Shown: positions 50,367 to 58,948, counted from the first letter of the stretch. The stretch is 64,000 nt of DNA from Agromyces sp. Marseille-P2726 (GCF_902809835.1 NZ_CADDWM010000001.1:1-64000), one strand, 5' to 3'. Notes: generated by a model from the letters alone, not told the origin. A program made the numbers and translations.

Positions 50367-50381
50367 TTGACGCGGCGTCAA
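50367..50381. promoter_or_regulatory. MerR-type operator upstream of the TipA-like gene
   Basis: TTGACGCGGCGTCAA is a perfect dyad (7-1-7). TTGACC/TTGACG words around it can serve as -35 on the minus strand, the usual arrangement for MerR proteins that act within the promoter spacer. Confidence 0.55.
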
Positions 50382-50447
50382 GGTCAACCACCGAACCTCG
50401 ATCCGACCAGGTCGATTTCCGCTCCGGCCTTGCGCCCGGCGGAGACG

Positions 50448-50485
50448 CGATATATCGTGAAGGCATCGAAACGCGATATATCGCG
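50448..50485. promoter_or_regulatory. Two GATATATC palindromes upstream of DUF4097-padR
   Basis: CGATATATCG (50448-50457) and the longer CGCGATATATCGCG (50472-50485), 26 bp apart between centres, stand out as AT islands in GC-rich DNA. They lie 60-100 bp before the DUF4097 start and are good candidates for PadR operators, since padR is the next gene. Confidence 0.6.
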
Positions 50486-50548
50486 AGACAGGTTTCAAGG
50501 GCCGGCCGGATGCCGCGGCATCCGCCCCCGGCAATGAAGGAGTACACC

Positions 50549-51448
50549 ATGGCCATCGAGAAGTGGGTCATCGCGCCCGGAGAGAGCCGGGTCATCGACA
50601 TCGAGCTCGTACGCAAGCTGAAGGTGAGCCTCATCGGAGGCAAGGTCGATGTCATCGCCCACGACGAGCCGGGCGCACGTGTCGAGGTCTCGGGCGTGAC
50701 CGGCAAGGAGCTGAGGATCGAGATCGACGGCGACACCCTCGAGATCGACCACCCGCAACTGCGCTGGGACAACTTCATCGAGGCGTTCAAGGGCTGGGTC
50801 GGCAACGCGAAGGCCGAGGTGTCGATCCTCGCGCCGCGTCACGTGGCGATGAAGCTCGGCGTGATCTCGGGCGAGGCGCTCGTCTCGGGATTCCAGACCG
50901 ACGCGAAGCTGAGCACCGTCTCGGGCGATGTCGTGCTCGACAGCCACGAGGGCGACGTCGAGCTCTCGAGCGTCTCGGGCGAGATCTCCGCCGGCAACCA
51001 CACCGGGCGCATCACCGCGCACTCCGTCTCGGGCGACGTCGTCGCCACGGGCGACGTGGTGGCGTTCAACGCCGACACGGTCTCAGGCAGCATGATCGTC
51101 GACGCGTACGGCACGCCCGACCGTATCGACACGAACACCGTGTCCGGCAACCTCACCGTGCGTTTCGTTCCGGGTTCCGGTGCGCGCTACCGCATCAACA
51201 CCGTCGGCGGCACCGTGCTGCTCGAGGACTCGTCGATCAAGGGCGTGCTCGGCAAGGGGTTCGAGCGCGTCGTCGGCGAGCTCGCCGGCCGGTGGCTCGA
51301 CCTGGGCGCCAACAGCGTCTCGGGCAACATCTCGGTCATGCACCGGGCTCCCGTGAACGCGGGCGCCTCCACGAGCGGCGGCTCGAGCACGAGGGCGACG
51401 GATGCCGCGGCGGGTTCAGACGCGAACGAGGGCGGTGCCTCGGCATGA
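50549..51448 (+). CDS. DUF4097 beta-helix family protein
   Basis: A 299-residue protein with DUF4097 beta-strand repeats: the motif (T/S)VSGDV/SVSGEI recurs about every 20 residues (STVSGDVVLDSHEGDVELSS, NSVSGNISV). There is no signal peptide or membrane helix. ATG 50549 preferred over 50534 because AAGGAG (50537-50542) is 6 bp upstream. Such proteins are often encoded with PadR regulators, as here, in envelope-stress-like units; the role is not known. The C-terminal Ser/Ala/Gly tail is low complexity. Confidence 0.87.
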   Translation: MAIEKWVIAPGESRVIDIELVRKLKVSLIGGKVDVIAHDEPGARVEVSGVTGKELRIEIDGDTLEIDHPQLRWDNFIEAFKGWVGNAKAEVSILAPRHVAMKLGVISGEALVSGFQTDAKLSTVSGDVVLDSHEGDVELSSVSGEISAGNHTGRITAHSVSGDVVATGDVVAFNADTVSGSMIVDAYGTPDRIDTNTVSGNLTVRFVPGSGARYRINTVGGTVLLEDSSIKGVLGKGFERVVGELAGRWLDLGANSVSGNISVMHRAPVNAGASTSGGSSTRATDAAAGSDANEGGASA

Positions 51449-52077
51449 CCCCGCCCGTCTTCGCCCACGGCCACCTGCGGCTCTACCTGCTCGCGCTGCT
51501 CGAGGAGCAGCCGCGCCACGGCTACGAGCTGATCCAGGCCCTCTCCGACCGGTTCGGCGGCACGTACAGCCCGAGCGCCGGCACGATCTACCCGCGCCTC
51601 GCGAAGCTCGAGGAGGAGGGTCTCGTCACGAAGTCGACCGACGGCCGCAAGACCGTCTACGAGATCACGGATGCCGGTCGGGCCGAGCTCGACGCACGGC
51701 GCCACGAGCTCGACGCCATCGAGGACGACCTCACCGATTCCGTTCGTCGGCTCGCCGACGGCGTGCGCGCTGAGGTCAACGACGCGATGCGCTCGCTCCG
51801 CGCCGAGCTCGCGAGTGCCGCGCGCGAGGCCAAGCGCGCGGCGACGCGCACCCCGGCGAGCGACGCGGGTGCGGGCGGTACGGCGAACCCGCACGTCGAC
51901 TCGAACCGTGCCGTGCATGAGGCGGATCTCGTGCTGAACGAGTTCCGCCAGCAGGTGCGCACCGACCTTCGCAACCAAGCGCATCGCGGACGCGTGAGCT
52001 CGGAGGCGGTGAACCTGCTCAAGGCTCGCCTCGCCCAGGTTCGCGCCGACGTGCTGGCCACCTTCGCCGAGCGCTGA
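51445..52077 (+). CDS. PadR-family transcriptional regulator
   Basis: A 210-residue protein. Seen: PadR wHTH (LRLYLLALLEEQPRHGYEL, GTYSPSAGTIYPRLAKLEEE, DGRKTVYEITDAG) and a long charged C-terminal helical part used for dimerisation. ATG overlaps the DUF4097 stop (ATGA). It probably represses its own operon through the GATATATC palindromes upstream. Confidence 0.93.
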   Translation: MTPPVFAHGHLRLYLLALLEEQPRHGYELIQALSDRFGGTYSPSAGTIYPRLAKLEEEGLVTKSTDGRKTVYEITDAGRAELDARRHELDAIEDDLTDSVRRLADGVRAEVNDAMRSLRAELASAAREAKRAATRTPASDAGAGGTANPHVDSNRAVHEADLVLNEFRQQVRTDLRNQAHRGRVSSEAVNLLKARLAQVRADVLATFAER

Positions 52078-52080
52078 CCC

Positions 52081-52179
52081 CGGTGGTCGAGTAGCGCCCG
52101 GCGAAGCCGGCGGCGTATCGAGACCTCGCGTGCCGATCTGGATACGCGTCGGCCTTCGACCGTCGCTACTCGATCACCG
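52081..52179. repeat. Facing pair of dispersed repeats between padR and GNAT genes
   Basis: The left unit, GGTGGTCGAGTAGCGCCC to GGCGTATCGAGACC, has core CCGGCGAAGCCGG; the right unit, GATACGCGTCGG to CGTCGCTACTCGATCACCG, has core GGCCTTCGACC. It fills most of the 138-bp gap. Confidence 0.88.
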
Positions 52180-52215
52180 CTGGCCAGCGTTGGCGGCCCG
52201 TGGTTCGATGAGCAG

Positions 52216-52728
52216 ATGACCGACGTCGCGATCGTTCCCCTGTCGTCCGACGACCTCGATCTCGTGCGACGCGCCAACACGCCCGAACTCATGGACCAGA
52301 TGGGCGGCGTCGAGACCGACGAGCAGGTGATCGCCCGTCACCAGCGATACCTTCGCCTCGAGCGGGAGGGCACCGGTTGCCAGTTCCGCATCGTGATCCC
52401 GGGGCATCCCGAGGGCGTCGGGCTCGTCGGCTACTGGCACCACGACGTGGGCGGGGAGCCGGCGCTCGAGGCGGGCTGGTCGGTCGAGCAGGAGTATCGC
52501 GGGCGCGGCATCGCGCCGGCCGCCGTCGTCGCCATGCTCGACCGGGCGCGCGCCGCCCGAGAGACGCTCCCGGTGCACGCCTATCCGCGCGTCGACAACC
52601 CGGCGTCGAACGCCGTCTGCCGCAAGGCGGGATTCGCACTGCTCGGTGAGCTCGATTTCGAGGTCTCCCCCGGCAACATCCTGCACACGAACGACTGGGT
52701 CATCGAGCTCGCCGAGCGCACGGCGTAG
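52216..52728 (+). CDS. GNAT-family N-acetyltransferase
   Basis: A 170-residue protein. Seen: VGYWHHDVGGEPALEAGWSV, the acetyl-CoA-binding EYRGRGIAPAAV (motif A) and RVDNPASNAVCRKAGF (motif B), typical of the RimJ/RimL-like group. The acceptor is unknown. GTG of crcB follows 9 bp after its stop, so these may be co-transcribed. Confidence 0.9.
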   Translation: MTDVAIVPLSSDDLDLVRRANTPELMDQMGGVETDEQVIARHQRYLRLEREGTGCQFRIVIPGHPEGVGLVGYWHHDVGGEPALEAGWSVEQEYRGRGIAPAAVVAMLDRARAARETLPVHAYPRVDNPASNAVCRKAGFALLGELDFEVSPGNILHTNDWVIELAERTA

Positions 52729-52737
52729 CCTGCAGGG

Positions 52738-53157
52738 GTGCGCGCCTATCTCGCGGTCGCCGTGGGCGGCGTCATCGGCACGGGACTGCGCCTGGCGTTC
52801 GACCTCGCGTTCCCGCACGACGACGCAGCGTTCCCGGTCGAGACGTTCGTCGTGAACCTGGTCGGCTCGTTCGTGCTGGGCTGGCTGGCGGGCGGAGTCT
52901 GGACCCGCCCGTCGACGCCCACCTGGCTGAAGGCCGGTCTCGGATCGGGGGTGATCGGTTCGTTCACCACGCTCTCGGCGGTGATGGCCGGGCTCATCGT
53001 GCTCACGCGCGCGGGCGAGGCGTGGGTCGCCGCGGCGTACCTGCTCGGCTCGGTCGTGGCCGGGCTCGCCCTCGCCGCCGCGGGGCTGCGCATCGGCTCG
53101 CTCATCGCCCACCGTCCCATGCCGACCGAGGTCACGGATGCCGGGGAGCCCCTGTGA
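52738..53157 (+). CDS. crcB: Fluoride channel subunit CrcB/FluC 1
   Basis: A 139-residue protein with four hydrophobic helices. Seen: GVIGTGLRLAFD, the VNLVGSFVLGWLAGG motif with the pore Asn, and GVIGSFTTLSAVMAG with the FTT polar track. GTG start. Gram-positive bacteria often encode FluC as a heterodimer from adjacent genes, as here. No fluoride riboswitch was recognised upstream. Confidence 0.93.
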   Translation: MRAYLAVAVGGVIGTGLRLAFDLAFPHDDAAFPVETFVVNLVGSFVLGWLAGGVWTRPSTPTWLKAGLGSGVIGSFTTLSAVMAGLIVLTRAGEAWVAAAYLLGSVVAGLALAAAGLRIGSLIAHRPMPTEVTDAGEPL

Positions 53158-53534
53158 CGGGCTCCCTCTCCCCGCTCATCGTGGTTGCCGTGCTCGTAGC
53201 CGGCGCGGTCGGCGCCGTACTCCGCTACCGGCTCTCGCGCGCCCTTCCGGTACGCCCCGGACACCTGCCGGGCGGCATCCTGATCGTCAACGTCGTCGGT
53301 TCCGGCGTCGCCGGCGCACTCATCGGCCTCACGGAGCGGGCAGCCCTCGACGGCGACCTGCGGCTCATCCTCGTCACCGGCTTCTGCGGCGGACTCACCA
53401 CGTTCAGCACGTGGACGGTGGAGACGATCGAGCTCGCCGACGGCGGTCGCCGGCGAGCCGCGATCCTCAACGTCGTCGTGACGTTGACGCTCGGGCTGGC
53501 CGCGGCGGCGGCCGCGTACCTCCTCGCCCGCTGA
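53154..53534 (+). CDS. crcB: Fluoride channel subunit CrcB/FluC 2
   Basis: A 126-residue partner of the preceding gene. Seen: GAVGAVLRYRLSR, LIVNVVGSGVAGALIG and GFCGGLTTFSTWTVE with the conserved TTFS track and central Gly. GTG 53154 overlaps the first crcB by 4 bp, consistent with equal expression of a heterodimer that expels fluoride. Confidence 0.95.
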   Translation: MTGSLSPLIVVAVLVAGAVGAVLRYRLSRALPVRPGHLPGGILIVNVVGSGVAGALIGLTERAALDGDLRLILVTGFCGGLTTFSTWTVETIELADGGRRRAAILNVVVTLTLGLAAAAAAYLLAR

Positions 53535-53587
53535 CGCGGGACGCATGCCCCTTGACACGCGCCGCCGGGGGCGTAGTGTGATCCGCC

Positions 53588-55738
53588 GTGGTACATGAGG
53601 CGGAGGCACCGCCCACCGAACTGAAATCTCCCAAACACTGGATCATCGGGGACCCCCTTCCGACCGAGAAGCTCGAGGGGCAACTCCTTCCGAAGCACTT
53701 GGCGCTCCCGATCTTCGCCAGCGATCCGCTGTCCTCGGTGGCGTACGCGCCGCAGGAACTGCTCATGATCCTCACGATCGGCGGGCTCGCGTTCCTGAGT
53801 TTCGCGCCATGGGTCGCGCTCGCCGTCATCGTGCTCCTCGTCACGGTGGTGGCGTCCTACCGGCAGCTCATCCGCGCCTACCCATCGGGCGGCGGCGACT
53901 ACGAGGTGGCGAATCGCAACCTCGGCGAGAAAGCCGGCCTCGTCGTGGCATCCGCCCTGCTCGTCGACTACATCATGACGGTCGTCGTCTCGGTCGCGTC
54001 GGGCGTCGACAACATCATCTCGGCATTCCCCGAGCTCAACCCGTTCCGCGTCGAGATCGCGGTGGTCTTCGTGATCATCCTCGCCGCGGTGAACCTCCGG
54101 GGCGTCAGCGAGTCGTCGAAGGCGTTCGCCCTGCCGACCTACCTGTTCATCGGCAGCGTCTTCGTGATGATCGTCGTCGGACTCACCCGTACCGCGTTCG
54201 GCGACGCCCCCATCGCCGAGTCGGCCGCGTTCGGCGTCGGGGCGGAGTCGCTCACGCAGGCGGGCATCATCCTGCTGCTGCTGCGGTCGTTCGCGAGCGG
54301 ATGCTCCGCGCTCACCGGTGTCGAGGCGATCTCGAACGGCGTGCCGGCCTTCCGGCGACCGAAGATCCGCAACGCGCAGGCGACCCTCACGCTCATGGGC
54401 GGCATCGCGATCGTGCTGTTCGCGGGTCTCACCGCACTCGCGCTCATCGCGAACGTGCACTACGCCGAGAATCCGTGCCAGCTCATCGGGTGGACCGACT
54501 GCGCGACCGAGCCGCAGCCGAGCCTCATGGCGCAGGTGGCGGCCGCGACCTTCGGCGGCGACACGGTGTTCTTCTACGTCATCCAGGTCGCGACCGCGCT
54601 CGTGCTGCTCCTCGCCGCGAACACCGCCTTCAACGGGTTCCCGCTGCTGGGATCGGTGCTCGCGCGCGACGGCTACGCCCCCAAGTCGTTGTCGACGCGG
54701 GGCGACCGGCTGATCTACTCGAACGGCGTCGTGATCCTCGCGCTCGCGGCATCCGTGATCTTGGTGGTGTTCCAGGCGAACCTCACCGTGTTGATCCAGC
54801 TCTACATCATCGGCGTGTTCGTCTCCTTCACGGTCGGCCAGACCGGCATGGTGCGGCATTGGATGGCGGAACTGGGCCGGCTGCGGCATCCGGCGTCGAA
54901 GGCGACCAGCAGCTCGAAGGGGTCCAGCAGGTCGAAGGCGTCGGCCAGGTCGAAGGCATCGAAGGCGCGAGCGGATGCCGATGCGAAGCCGCTCTCCCCG
55001 GCCGCCATCTGGCGAGCCCTCGCGATCAACGCGCTCGGCGCGGTCATGACCGCGGTCGTGCTGATCGTGGTGACCGTCACGAAGTTCACGCACGGCGCGT
55101 GGATCGTGTTCGTCATGATGCCCATCCTGTTCTTCCTCATGCTGGGGGTGAACCGGTACTACCGCGACGTCGAGAAGGAGATCGCGGTGGACCCGACGAC
55201 CACGTTCGGCGCCGCAGGCGACCACGCCATCGTGCTCGTCGGACGCATGCAGAAGCCCACGCTGAAGGCGCTCGACTATGCGATCGCGGCCCGGCATGCC
55301 TCCATCGAGGCCGTGCACGTGTCGATCGACGACGACGAGACGAAGCGTCTCAAGAAGGACTGGGTCAAGCAGAACATCCACGTGAAGCTGCGCGTGCTCT
55401 CGTCGCCCTACCGCGACCTCAGCCACCCGCTGATGGAGTACATCAAGTCGCGCCGCGAGCAGTTCGGGGCCGAGGTCATCACCGTGTACCTCCCGCAGTA
55501 CATCGTCGGGCATTGGTGGGAGAACCTCCTGCACAACCACAAGTCCCGCCGCATCCGGCAGAAGCTGCTGCTCGTGCACGGGGTGACGGTGGCGCTCGTG
55601 CCGTGGCTGCTCGACTCGTCGGACCTGCTGTACGGCCGGCGATCGCGGCCGCTGCCCGGGCAGGATCGCCGCGGCGAGCCCGTGCGGCCGGTGCCGCGCC
55701 GACAGCTCGCCGAGACGCCGGCCAAGCGCCGTCGGTAG
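53588..55738 (+). CDS. APC-superfamily permease, KimA-like potassium importer
   Basis: A 716-residue protein with 12 helices and a soluble C-terminal domain. Seen: FASDPLSSVAYAPQELL, YPSGGGDYEVANRNLGEKAG, SGVDNIISAFPELNP and SGCSALTGVEAISNGVPAF, all typical of KimA/YdaO-like K+ importers, followed after about residue 540 by a USP-like domain (HAIVLVGRMQKPTLKALDYA). Odd: residues about 437-465 are a Ser/Lys-rich insert (SKATSSSKGSSRSKASARSK) in a cytoplasmic loop, encoded by imperfect TCGAAGGC repeats. GTG start. No c-di-AMP riboswitch fits in the 53-bp gap. Confidence 0.85.
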   Translation: MVHEAEAPPTELKSPKHWIIGDPLPTEKLEGQLLPKHLALPIFASDPLSSVAYAPQELLMILTIGGLAFLSFAPWVALAVIVLLVTVVASYRQLIRAYPSGGGDYEVANRNLGEKAGLVVASALLVDYIMTVVVSVASGVDNIISAFPELNPFRVEIAVVFVIILAAVNLRGVSESSKAFALPTYLFIGSVFVMIVVGLTRTAFGDAPIAESAAFGVGAESLTQAGIILLLLRSFASGCSALTGVEAISNGVPAFRRPKIRNAQATLTLMGGIAIVLFAGLTALALIANVHYAENPCQLIGWTDCATEPQPSLMAQVAAATFGGDTVFFYVIQVATALVLLLAANTAFNGFPLLGSVLARDGYAPKSLSTRGDRLIYSNGVVILALAASVILVVFQANLTVLIQLYIIGVFVSFTVGQTGMVRHWMAELGRLRHPASKATSSSKGSSRSKASARSKASKARADADAKPLSPAAIWRALAINALGAVMTAVVLIVVTVTKFTHGAWIVFVMMPILFFLMLGVNRYYRDVEKEIAVDPTTTFGAAGDHAIVLVGRMQKPTLKALDYAIAARHASIEAVHVSIDDDETKRLKKDWVKQNIHVKLRVLSSPYRDLSHPLMEYIKSRREQFGAEVITVYLPQYIVGHWWENLLHNHKSRRIRQKLLLVHGVTVALVPWLLDSSDLLYGRRSRPLPGQDRRGEPVRPVPRRQLAETPAKRRR

Positions 55739-55740
55739 GC

Positions 55741-55810
55741 CACCGGTCGTCGAGGAGCGCCGCCGAAGCCCACCGGTCGTCGAGTAGCGCCCGCAGGCCA
55801 CCGGTCGATG
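55741..55810. repeat. Degenerate dispersed repeats at the right flank of IS110 copy 2
   Basis: Partial units CACCGGTCGTCGAGGAGCGCC and CACCGGTCGTCGAGTAGCGC with shortened cores (GCCGAAG, GCAGGCC), ending in CCGGTCGATG, the right half-site of the IS. Confidence 0.75.
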
Positions 55811-55813
55811 GTC

Positions 55814-56890
55814 CTATGGATGTCGATTCTTGGTGAGGTCGGTTTTGAGGTCGTTGAAGACTTGGCGGGCGACGTAGCGTTTCAGGGCGCGGATGGTGTC
55901 GCGTTTTGAGAGGCCTTCGGTGAGTCTTCGGGTGATGTAGGCGCGGGTGTCGGGGTCGTTCTTCATCCGGCCGATGATGATCATGTGCAGCGCTCGGTTG
56001 GCTTGCCGGTCGCCGCCGCGGTGCAGTCGCATCCGGTGGGTTTGTCCGGACGATACTGGGACGGGTGCGGCTCCGCAGAGTCTGGCGAATGCGGCGTCGC
56101 TGGTGATCCGGTCGATGTTCTCGGCGGCGGTGATCAGGAACTGGGCGGTGGTGTGGACGCCCAGCCCGGGACGAGCGAGCAGAGTTGGTGCGGTCGCCGT
56201 GGTCAGGGCGCGTAGTTCCTGATCTGCGGCGGTGATCTCGTCGTTCAGGGCGGCGACGCGGTGACCGAGACGTTTCAGGGCATGCTCGGCTGCGTGTGCC
56301 GGATCGGCGTACCGCCCGGTGTCGGGTTGGAGTGCGGCCGCGTGTTTCGCGATCGTGGGCAGGCTGAATCGGCGGAGTTGTTCCCGCAGCGGGGTGGGCG
56401 CGGTAACGAGGAGGTCCTTGATCTGGTTCAACGCCTGCGTGCGGGACTTCACCGCGGAATTCCGCACCAATGTCAGCATCCGGATCGATTCGATGACACC
56501 GGTGGTGTCCTTCGGGATCGCGGTCGCCATCCCGGCGAGGACTTTCTGCGCGGCAGCGATCGCGTCGCTGCGGTCGTCCTTGCCGCGTCGGGCGCGGGTG
56601 GCCTTGTCGGTGGTGTTCACTTGGAGGACGTGGATCCCTGCACCGGTCAGCGCCCGAGTCAAGCCGGCACCGTACGAGCTGGTCAGCTCGACCCCGATCC
56701 GGTCGATGATCCCGTACGAGCCGGCCCAGTCCACCAGTGCCTGGTAACCGGCCGGCGTCGCCGGGAACGCGGCGTCGCCTTCGAGCCGGCCGTTCAGATC
56801 AAGCACTGCCGCGTGATGGGTGTCCGTGTGCGTATCGACACCGACGACGACAGTCGTGCCCGGGACGGGCGCGTTCGGGGTGGGTAGCAT
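55814..56890 (-). CDS. IS110-family DEDD transposase, copy 2
   Basis: A 358-residue protein identical to copy 1 except at residues 311 (Asn), 312 (Asp), 315 (Thr) and 333 (Ile). All DEDD residues and the C-terminal Ser are present, so it looks intact. ATG at 56888-56890. Confidence 0.95.
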   Translation of the reverse strand: MLPTPNAPVPGTTVVVGVDTHTDTHHAAVLDLNGRLEGDAAFPATPAGYQALVDWAGSYGIIDRIGVELTSSYGAGLTRALTGAGIHVLQVNTTDKATRARRGKDDRSDAIAAAQKVLAGMATAIPKDTTGVIESIRMLTLVRNSAVKSRTQALNQIKDLLVTAPTPLREQLRRFSLPTIAKHAAALQPDTGRYADPAHAAEHALKRLGHRVAALNDEITAADQELRALTTATAPTLLARPGLGVHTTAQFLITAAENIDRITSDAAFARLCGAAPVPVSSGQTHRMRLHRGGDRQANRALHMIIIGRMKNDPDTRAYITRRLTEGLSKRDTIRALKRYVARQVFNDLKTDLTKNRHP

Positions 56891-56906
56891 GATGGGTGTC
56901 TCCTCT

Positions 56907-57127
56907 CGAGTGATCGATCGGATGACCGCACCGGGCCGGGCGGACAAGACATTGAAGAGTCGGCGGACAGGGTCCTATTAGGTCACATCCCACGCCCGGC
57001 CCGGTCTCCCGAACCGACGTGATCGACAAGCCCCGAGCAGGGCCGACAAATCGGCCGAATGACATCACAACGAGTCCGTCGAGTAGCAGGTCAGACCCAA
57101 CCCGAGACCGCCACCACCATTCTCAAT
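56907..57127 (-). ncRNA. Candidate IS110 bridge RNA, copy 2
   Basis: Same sequence as in copy 1. Guide segments map to 57078-57087 (left target, GCTACTCGAC), 57022-57027 (right target, GTCGAT), 56971-56978 (left donor, ATAGGACC) and 56948-56955 (right donor, TCAATGTC), all on the minus strand. Confidence 0.72.
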
Positions 57128-57130
57128 GTC

Positions 57131-57288
57131 GAGTAGCGCCGCCGAAGCAAACCGGTCGTCCAGGAGCACCGCCGAAGCAAACGGGTCGTCGAGTAGCGCC
57201 GCCGAAGGCGACGCGTATCGAGACGGGGCCCAAGCCAGCCCCTCGAGACGCGCGCCGCCGTGCGCCGCGCTCCTCGACCAGCAGATGC
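57131..57288. repeat. Cluster of dispersed-repeat variants left of IS110 copy 2
   Basis: Three partial or full units with core GCCGCCGAAG (GTCGAGTAGCGCCGCCGAAG), the last reaching ACGCGTATCGAGACGGG, then a facing unit CCTCGAGACGCGCG to GCTCCTCGACC. It fills the gap before the monooxygenase gene; no gene is seen. Confidence 0.8.
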
Positions 57289-57290
57289 GG

Positions 57291-58487
57291 CTAGAGCATG
57301 GCCATGATCTGGCGCGCGATCATGCGCCCTGCACGGTTCGCGCCGATCGTGGACGCCTGCGGACCGTAGCCCGCGAGGAAGATGCGCGGATCGCTCCACG
57401 ACGCGCCCTGGCCGACCGTGATGCCGCCCGCCTTCTCGCGCAGCCGCAACGGGGCGAGGTGGCGCAGCTCGGGCCTGAATCCGGTGGCCCAGATGATCGC
57501 ATCCGCGCGGGCCATTCCGCCCTGGCCGCCGTTGCCGTTGCCGTCCCAGACCACCCGGTCGGCCTCGATGCGGTCGAACATCGGCCGGGCGATGAGCAGA
57601 CCGCGGTCGATCGCCGCGGCGACGCGGCGACTCTTCGGCACGCCGGTGCCGCTCACGATGCTCGGCAATGCCCGACCCGACCGTGCGGCCTCGTCCTGCA
57701 TGGCCACGGCTGCGGAGGCTCCCTCGAGATCCAGTTCCTGACGATCCAGCCAGTCGATCGGGCGTCGCGAGACCCACGTGAGTCCAGCGGCGACATCCTC
57801 CAGCTCGAGCATGAAGCCGATCGCGGAGGTGCCGCCTCCCACGATCACGACGTGCTGGTCCCGGAACTCCTCTGCACCGGTGTAGTCGGAGGTGTGCAGG
57901 TGCCGTCCCTCGAAGTCCGCCATGCCGGGGTAGTAGGGCACGAACGGCGACCCCCAAGTGCCGGTCGCGTTGACGAGGAACTGGGTCGTGATCTCGTGCC
58001 GGGGCGGCGGCGTCGGCTTCGGCTCCTGGAACGTCTTGCGACGCCGGCCGAACAGGCCCTTGGCCCTCTCCTCCTCGACCGGCTGGGGGCTCAGATCGTC
58101 GTACTCGACGAGCAGATCGGCGCCGGCGTTGGACACGCGTCGCACGCTCATCGGGCGACGCACCCGCAGGTCGAAGTGCTGTTCGAAGCGACCGTAGTAG
58201 TCGGCCACGACCTCCTTGGCCGGCAGGTTCCGGTCGGCGGTGTCGAAGCTCAGGCCGAGCTCGCCCATGCCCGGGAGGTCGTTCACCCGGTGCGCCGTGC
58301 CGAGGCGCAGGGATGACCATCGATGCTGCCACGCTCCACCCGGCCCGGGGCCGCGGTCGAGCATCACGAAGTCATCGTCGGCGACGAGCTCGAATCGCCG
58401 CAGGTAGTAGGCGACCGAGAGTCCCGCCTGTCCGGAACCGATGACGACGACCTTCACGCGTTCGGGGGCGACCCGTTCAGGGCTCAT
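57291..58487 (-). CDS. Flavin-dependent monooxygenase / NAD(P)-binding flavoprotein
   Basis: A 398-residue protein. Seen: FAD-binding VVVIGSGQAGLSVAYYLRR near the N-terminus, a second Rossmann motif HVVIVGGGTSAIGFMLEL near residue 215 for NADP, and ATGFRPELRHL (ATG motif). It resembles the CzcO/FMO-like group. ATG 58487 chosen; GTG 58490 is possible. Substrate unknown. The 3' end lies against the repeat cluster. Confidence 0.9.
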   Translation of the reverse strand: MSPERVAPERVKVVVIGSGQAGLSVAYYLRRFELVADDDFVMLDRGPGPGGAWQHRWSSLRLGTAHRVNDLPGMGELGLSFDTADRNLPAKEVVADYYGRFEQHFDLRVRRPMSVRRVSNAGADLLVEYDDLSPQPVEEERAKGLFGRRRKTFQEPKPTPPPRHEITTQFLVNATGTWGSPFVPYYPGMADFEGRHLHTSDYTGAEEFRDQHVVIVGGGTSAIGFMLELEDVAAGLTWVSRRPIDWLDRQELDLEGASAAVAMQDEAARSGRALPSIVSGTGVPKSRRVAAAIDRGLLIARPMFDRIEADRVVWDGNGNGGQGGMARADAIIWATGFRPELRHLAPLRLREKAGGITVGQGASWSDPRIFLAGYGPQASTIGANRAGRMIARQIMAML

Positions 58488-58720
58488 CACCCGACCATCT
58501 CAGCATGGATTGCTGAACGACCACCCACGGAGGTGGACGACCCGTCGGCAGTCCCGCGCCGCAGGAAGGGATCACACGACGGGGTCACACGGCGGTGCTG
58601 TGGAAGAGGCCGGACGGGTCTGCCCTCGGTGCTAAACTGGCAGCCGGACGAATTCCATTTATCAGATGAGTGCCGGGTGAAGGCCATCCCACCCGGCCAG
58701 ATGTCGTAAGGGGGTCACGC

Positions 58721-58921
58721 ATGGGGCGCGGCCGTCAGAAAGCCAAGCACACGAAGGTCGCTCGGGAGCTGAAGTACTTCAGCCCCAACACCGACTACAC
58801 GGCGCTTGAGCGCGAGCTCACGGGCTCGCGGCATGACGATTACACCGATGAAGCGTCGAAGTGGGCCGAGTACGCCGACGACGACGACACCTACGTCACC
58901 GGTGACGAGCAGCGCGCGTAA
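58721..58921 (+). CDS. DUF3073 family protein
   Basis: A 66-residue protein, MGRGRQKAKHTKVARELKYF, basic at the N-terminus and acidic at the C-terminus (YADDDDTYV), exactly the DUF3073 pattern that is widespread in actinobacteria, often near purM as here. The function is unknown. AAGGGGG lies upstream. TAAACT (58633-58638) could be a -10 element. The preceding gap 58488-58720 holds no other gene. Confidence 0.92.
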   Translation: MGRGRQKAKHTKVARELKYFSPNTDYTALERELTGSRHDDYTDEASKWAEYADDDDTYVTGDEQRA

Positions 58922-58948
58922 CCCCGAATTCCGCGCGTCACGCGGAGC

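Larger units (their letters stand above)
55811..57130 (-). mobile_element. IS110-family insertion sequence, copy 2 (inverted)
   Basis: Same 1320-bp length and ends as copy 1, in reverse orientation. GTC at 55811-55813 and 57128-57130 are the shared GAC. Flanks read on the element strand are GGCGCTACTC before and CATCGACCGG after, as in copy 1, although the wider sequence differs. The left flank is again a dispersed-repeat arm (57131-57140 region). Confidence 0.92.

Noticed and set aside
52180..52738. Fluoride riboswitch upstream of crcB.
   Set aside because: The first crcB starts 9 bp after the GNAT gene. No crcB-type motif (GGxGAUGG...CCxxxACU style core) was found in the 52180-52215 leader either.
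53535..53587. c-di-AMP (ydaO) riboswitch before the KimA-like gene.
   Set aside because: The gap is only 53 bp, too short for this riboswitch class, and there is no matching sequence.
8782..57130. The two inverted IS110 copies as ends of a 48-kb composite transposon.
   Set aside because: IS110 elements recombine as single circles with a guided target and have no terminal inverted repeats to mobilise a segment. The enclosed genes include ordinary housekeeping functions, and related Moco genes lie outside. Inversion by homologous recombination between the copies is possible, but nothing shows it has happened.
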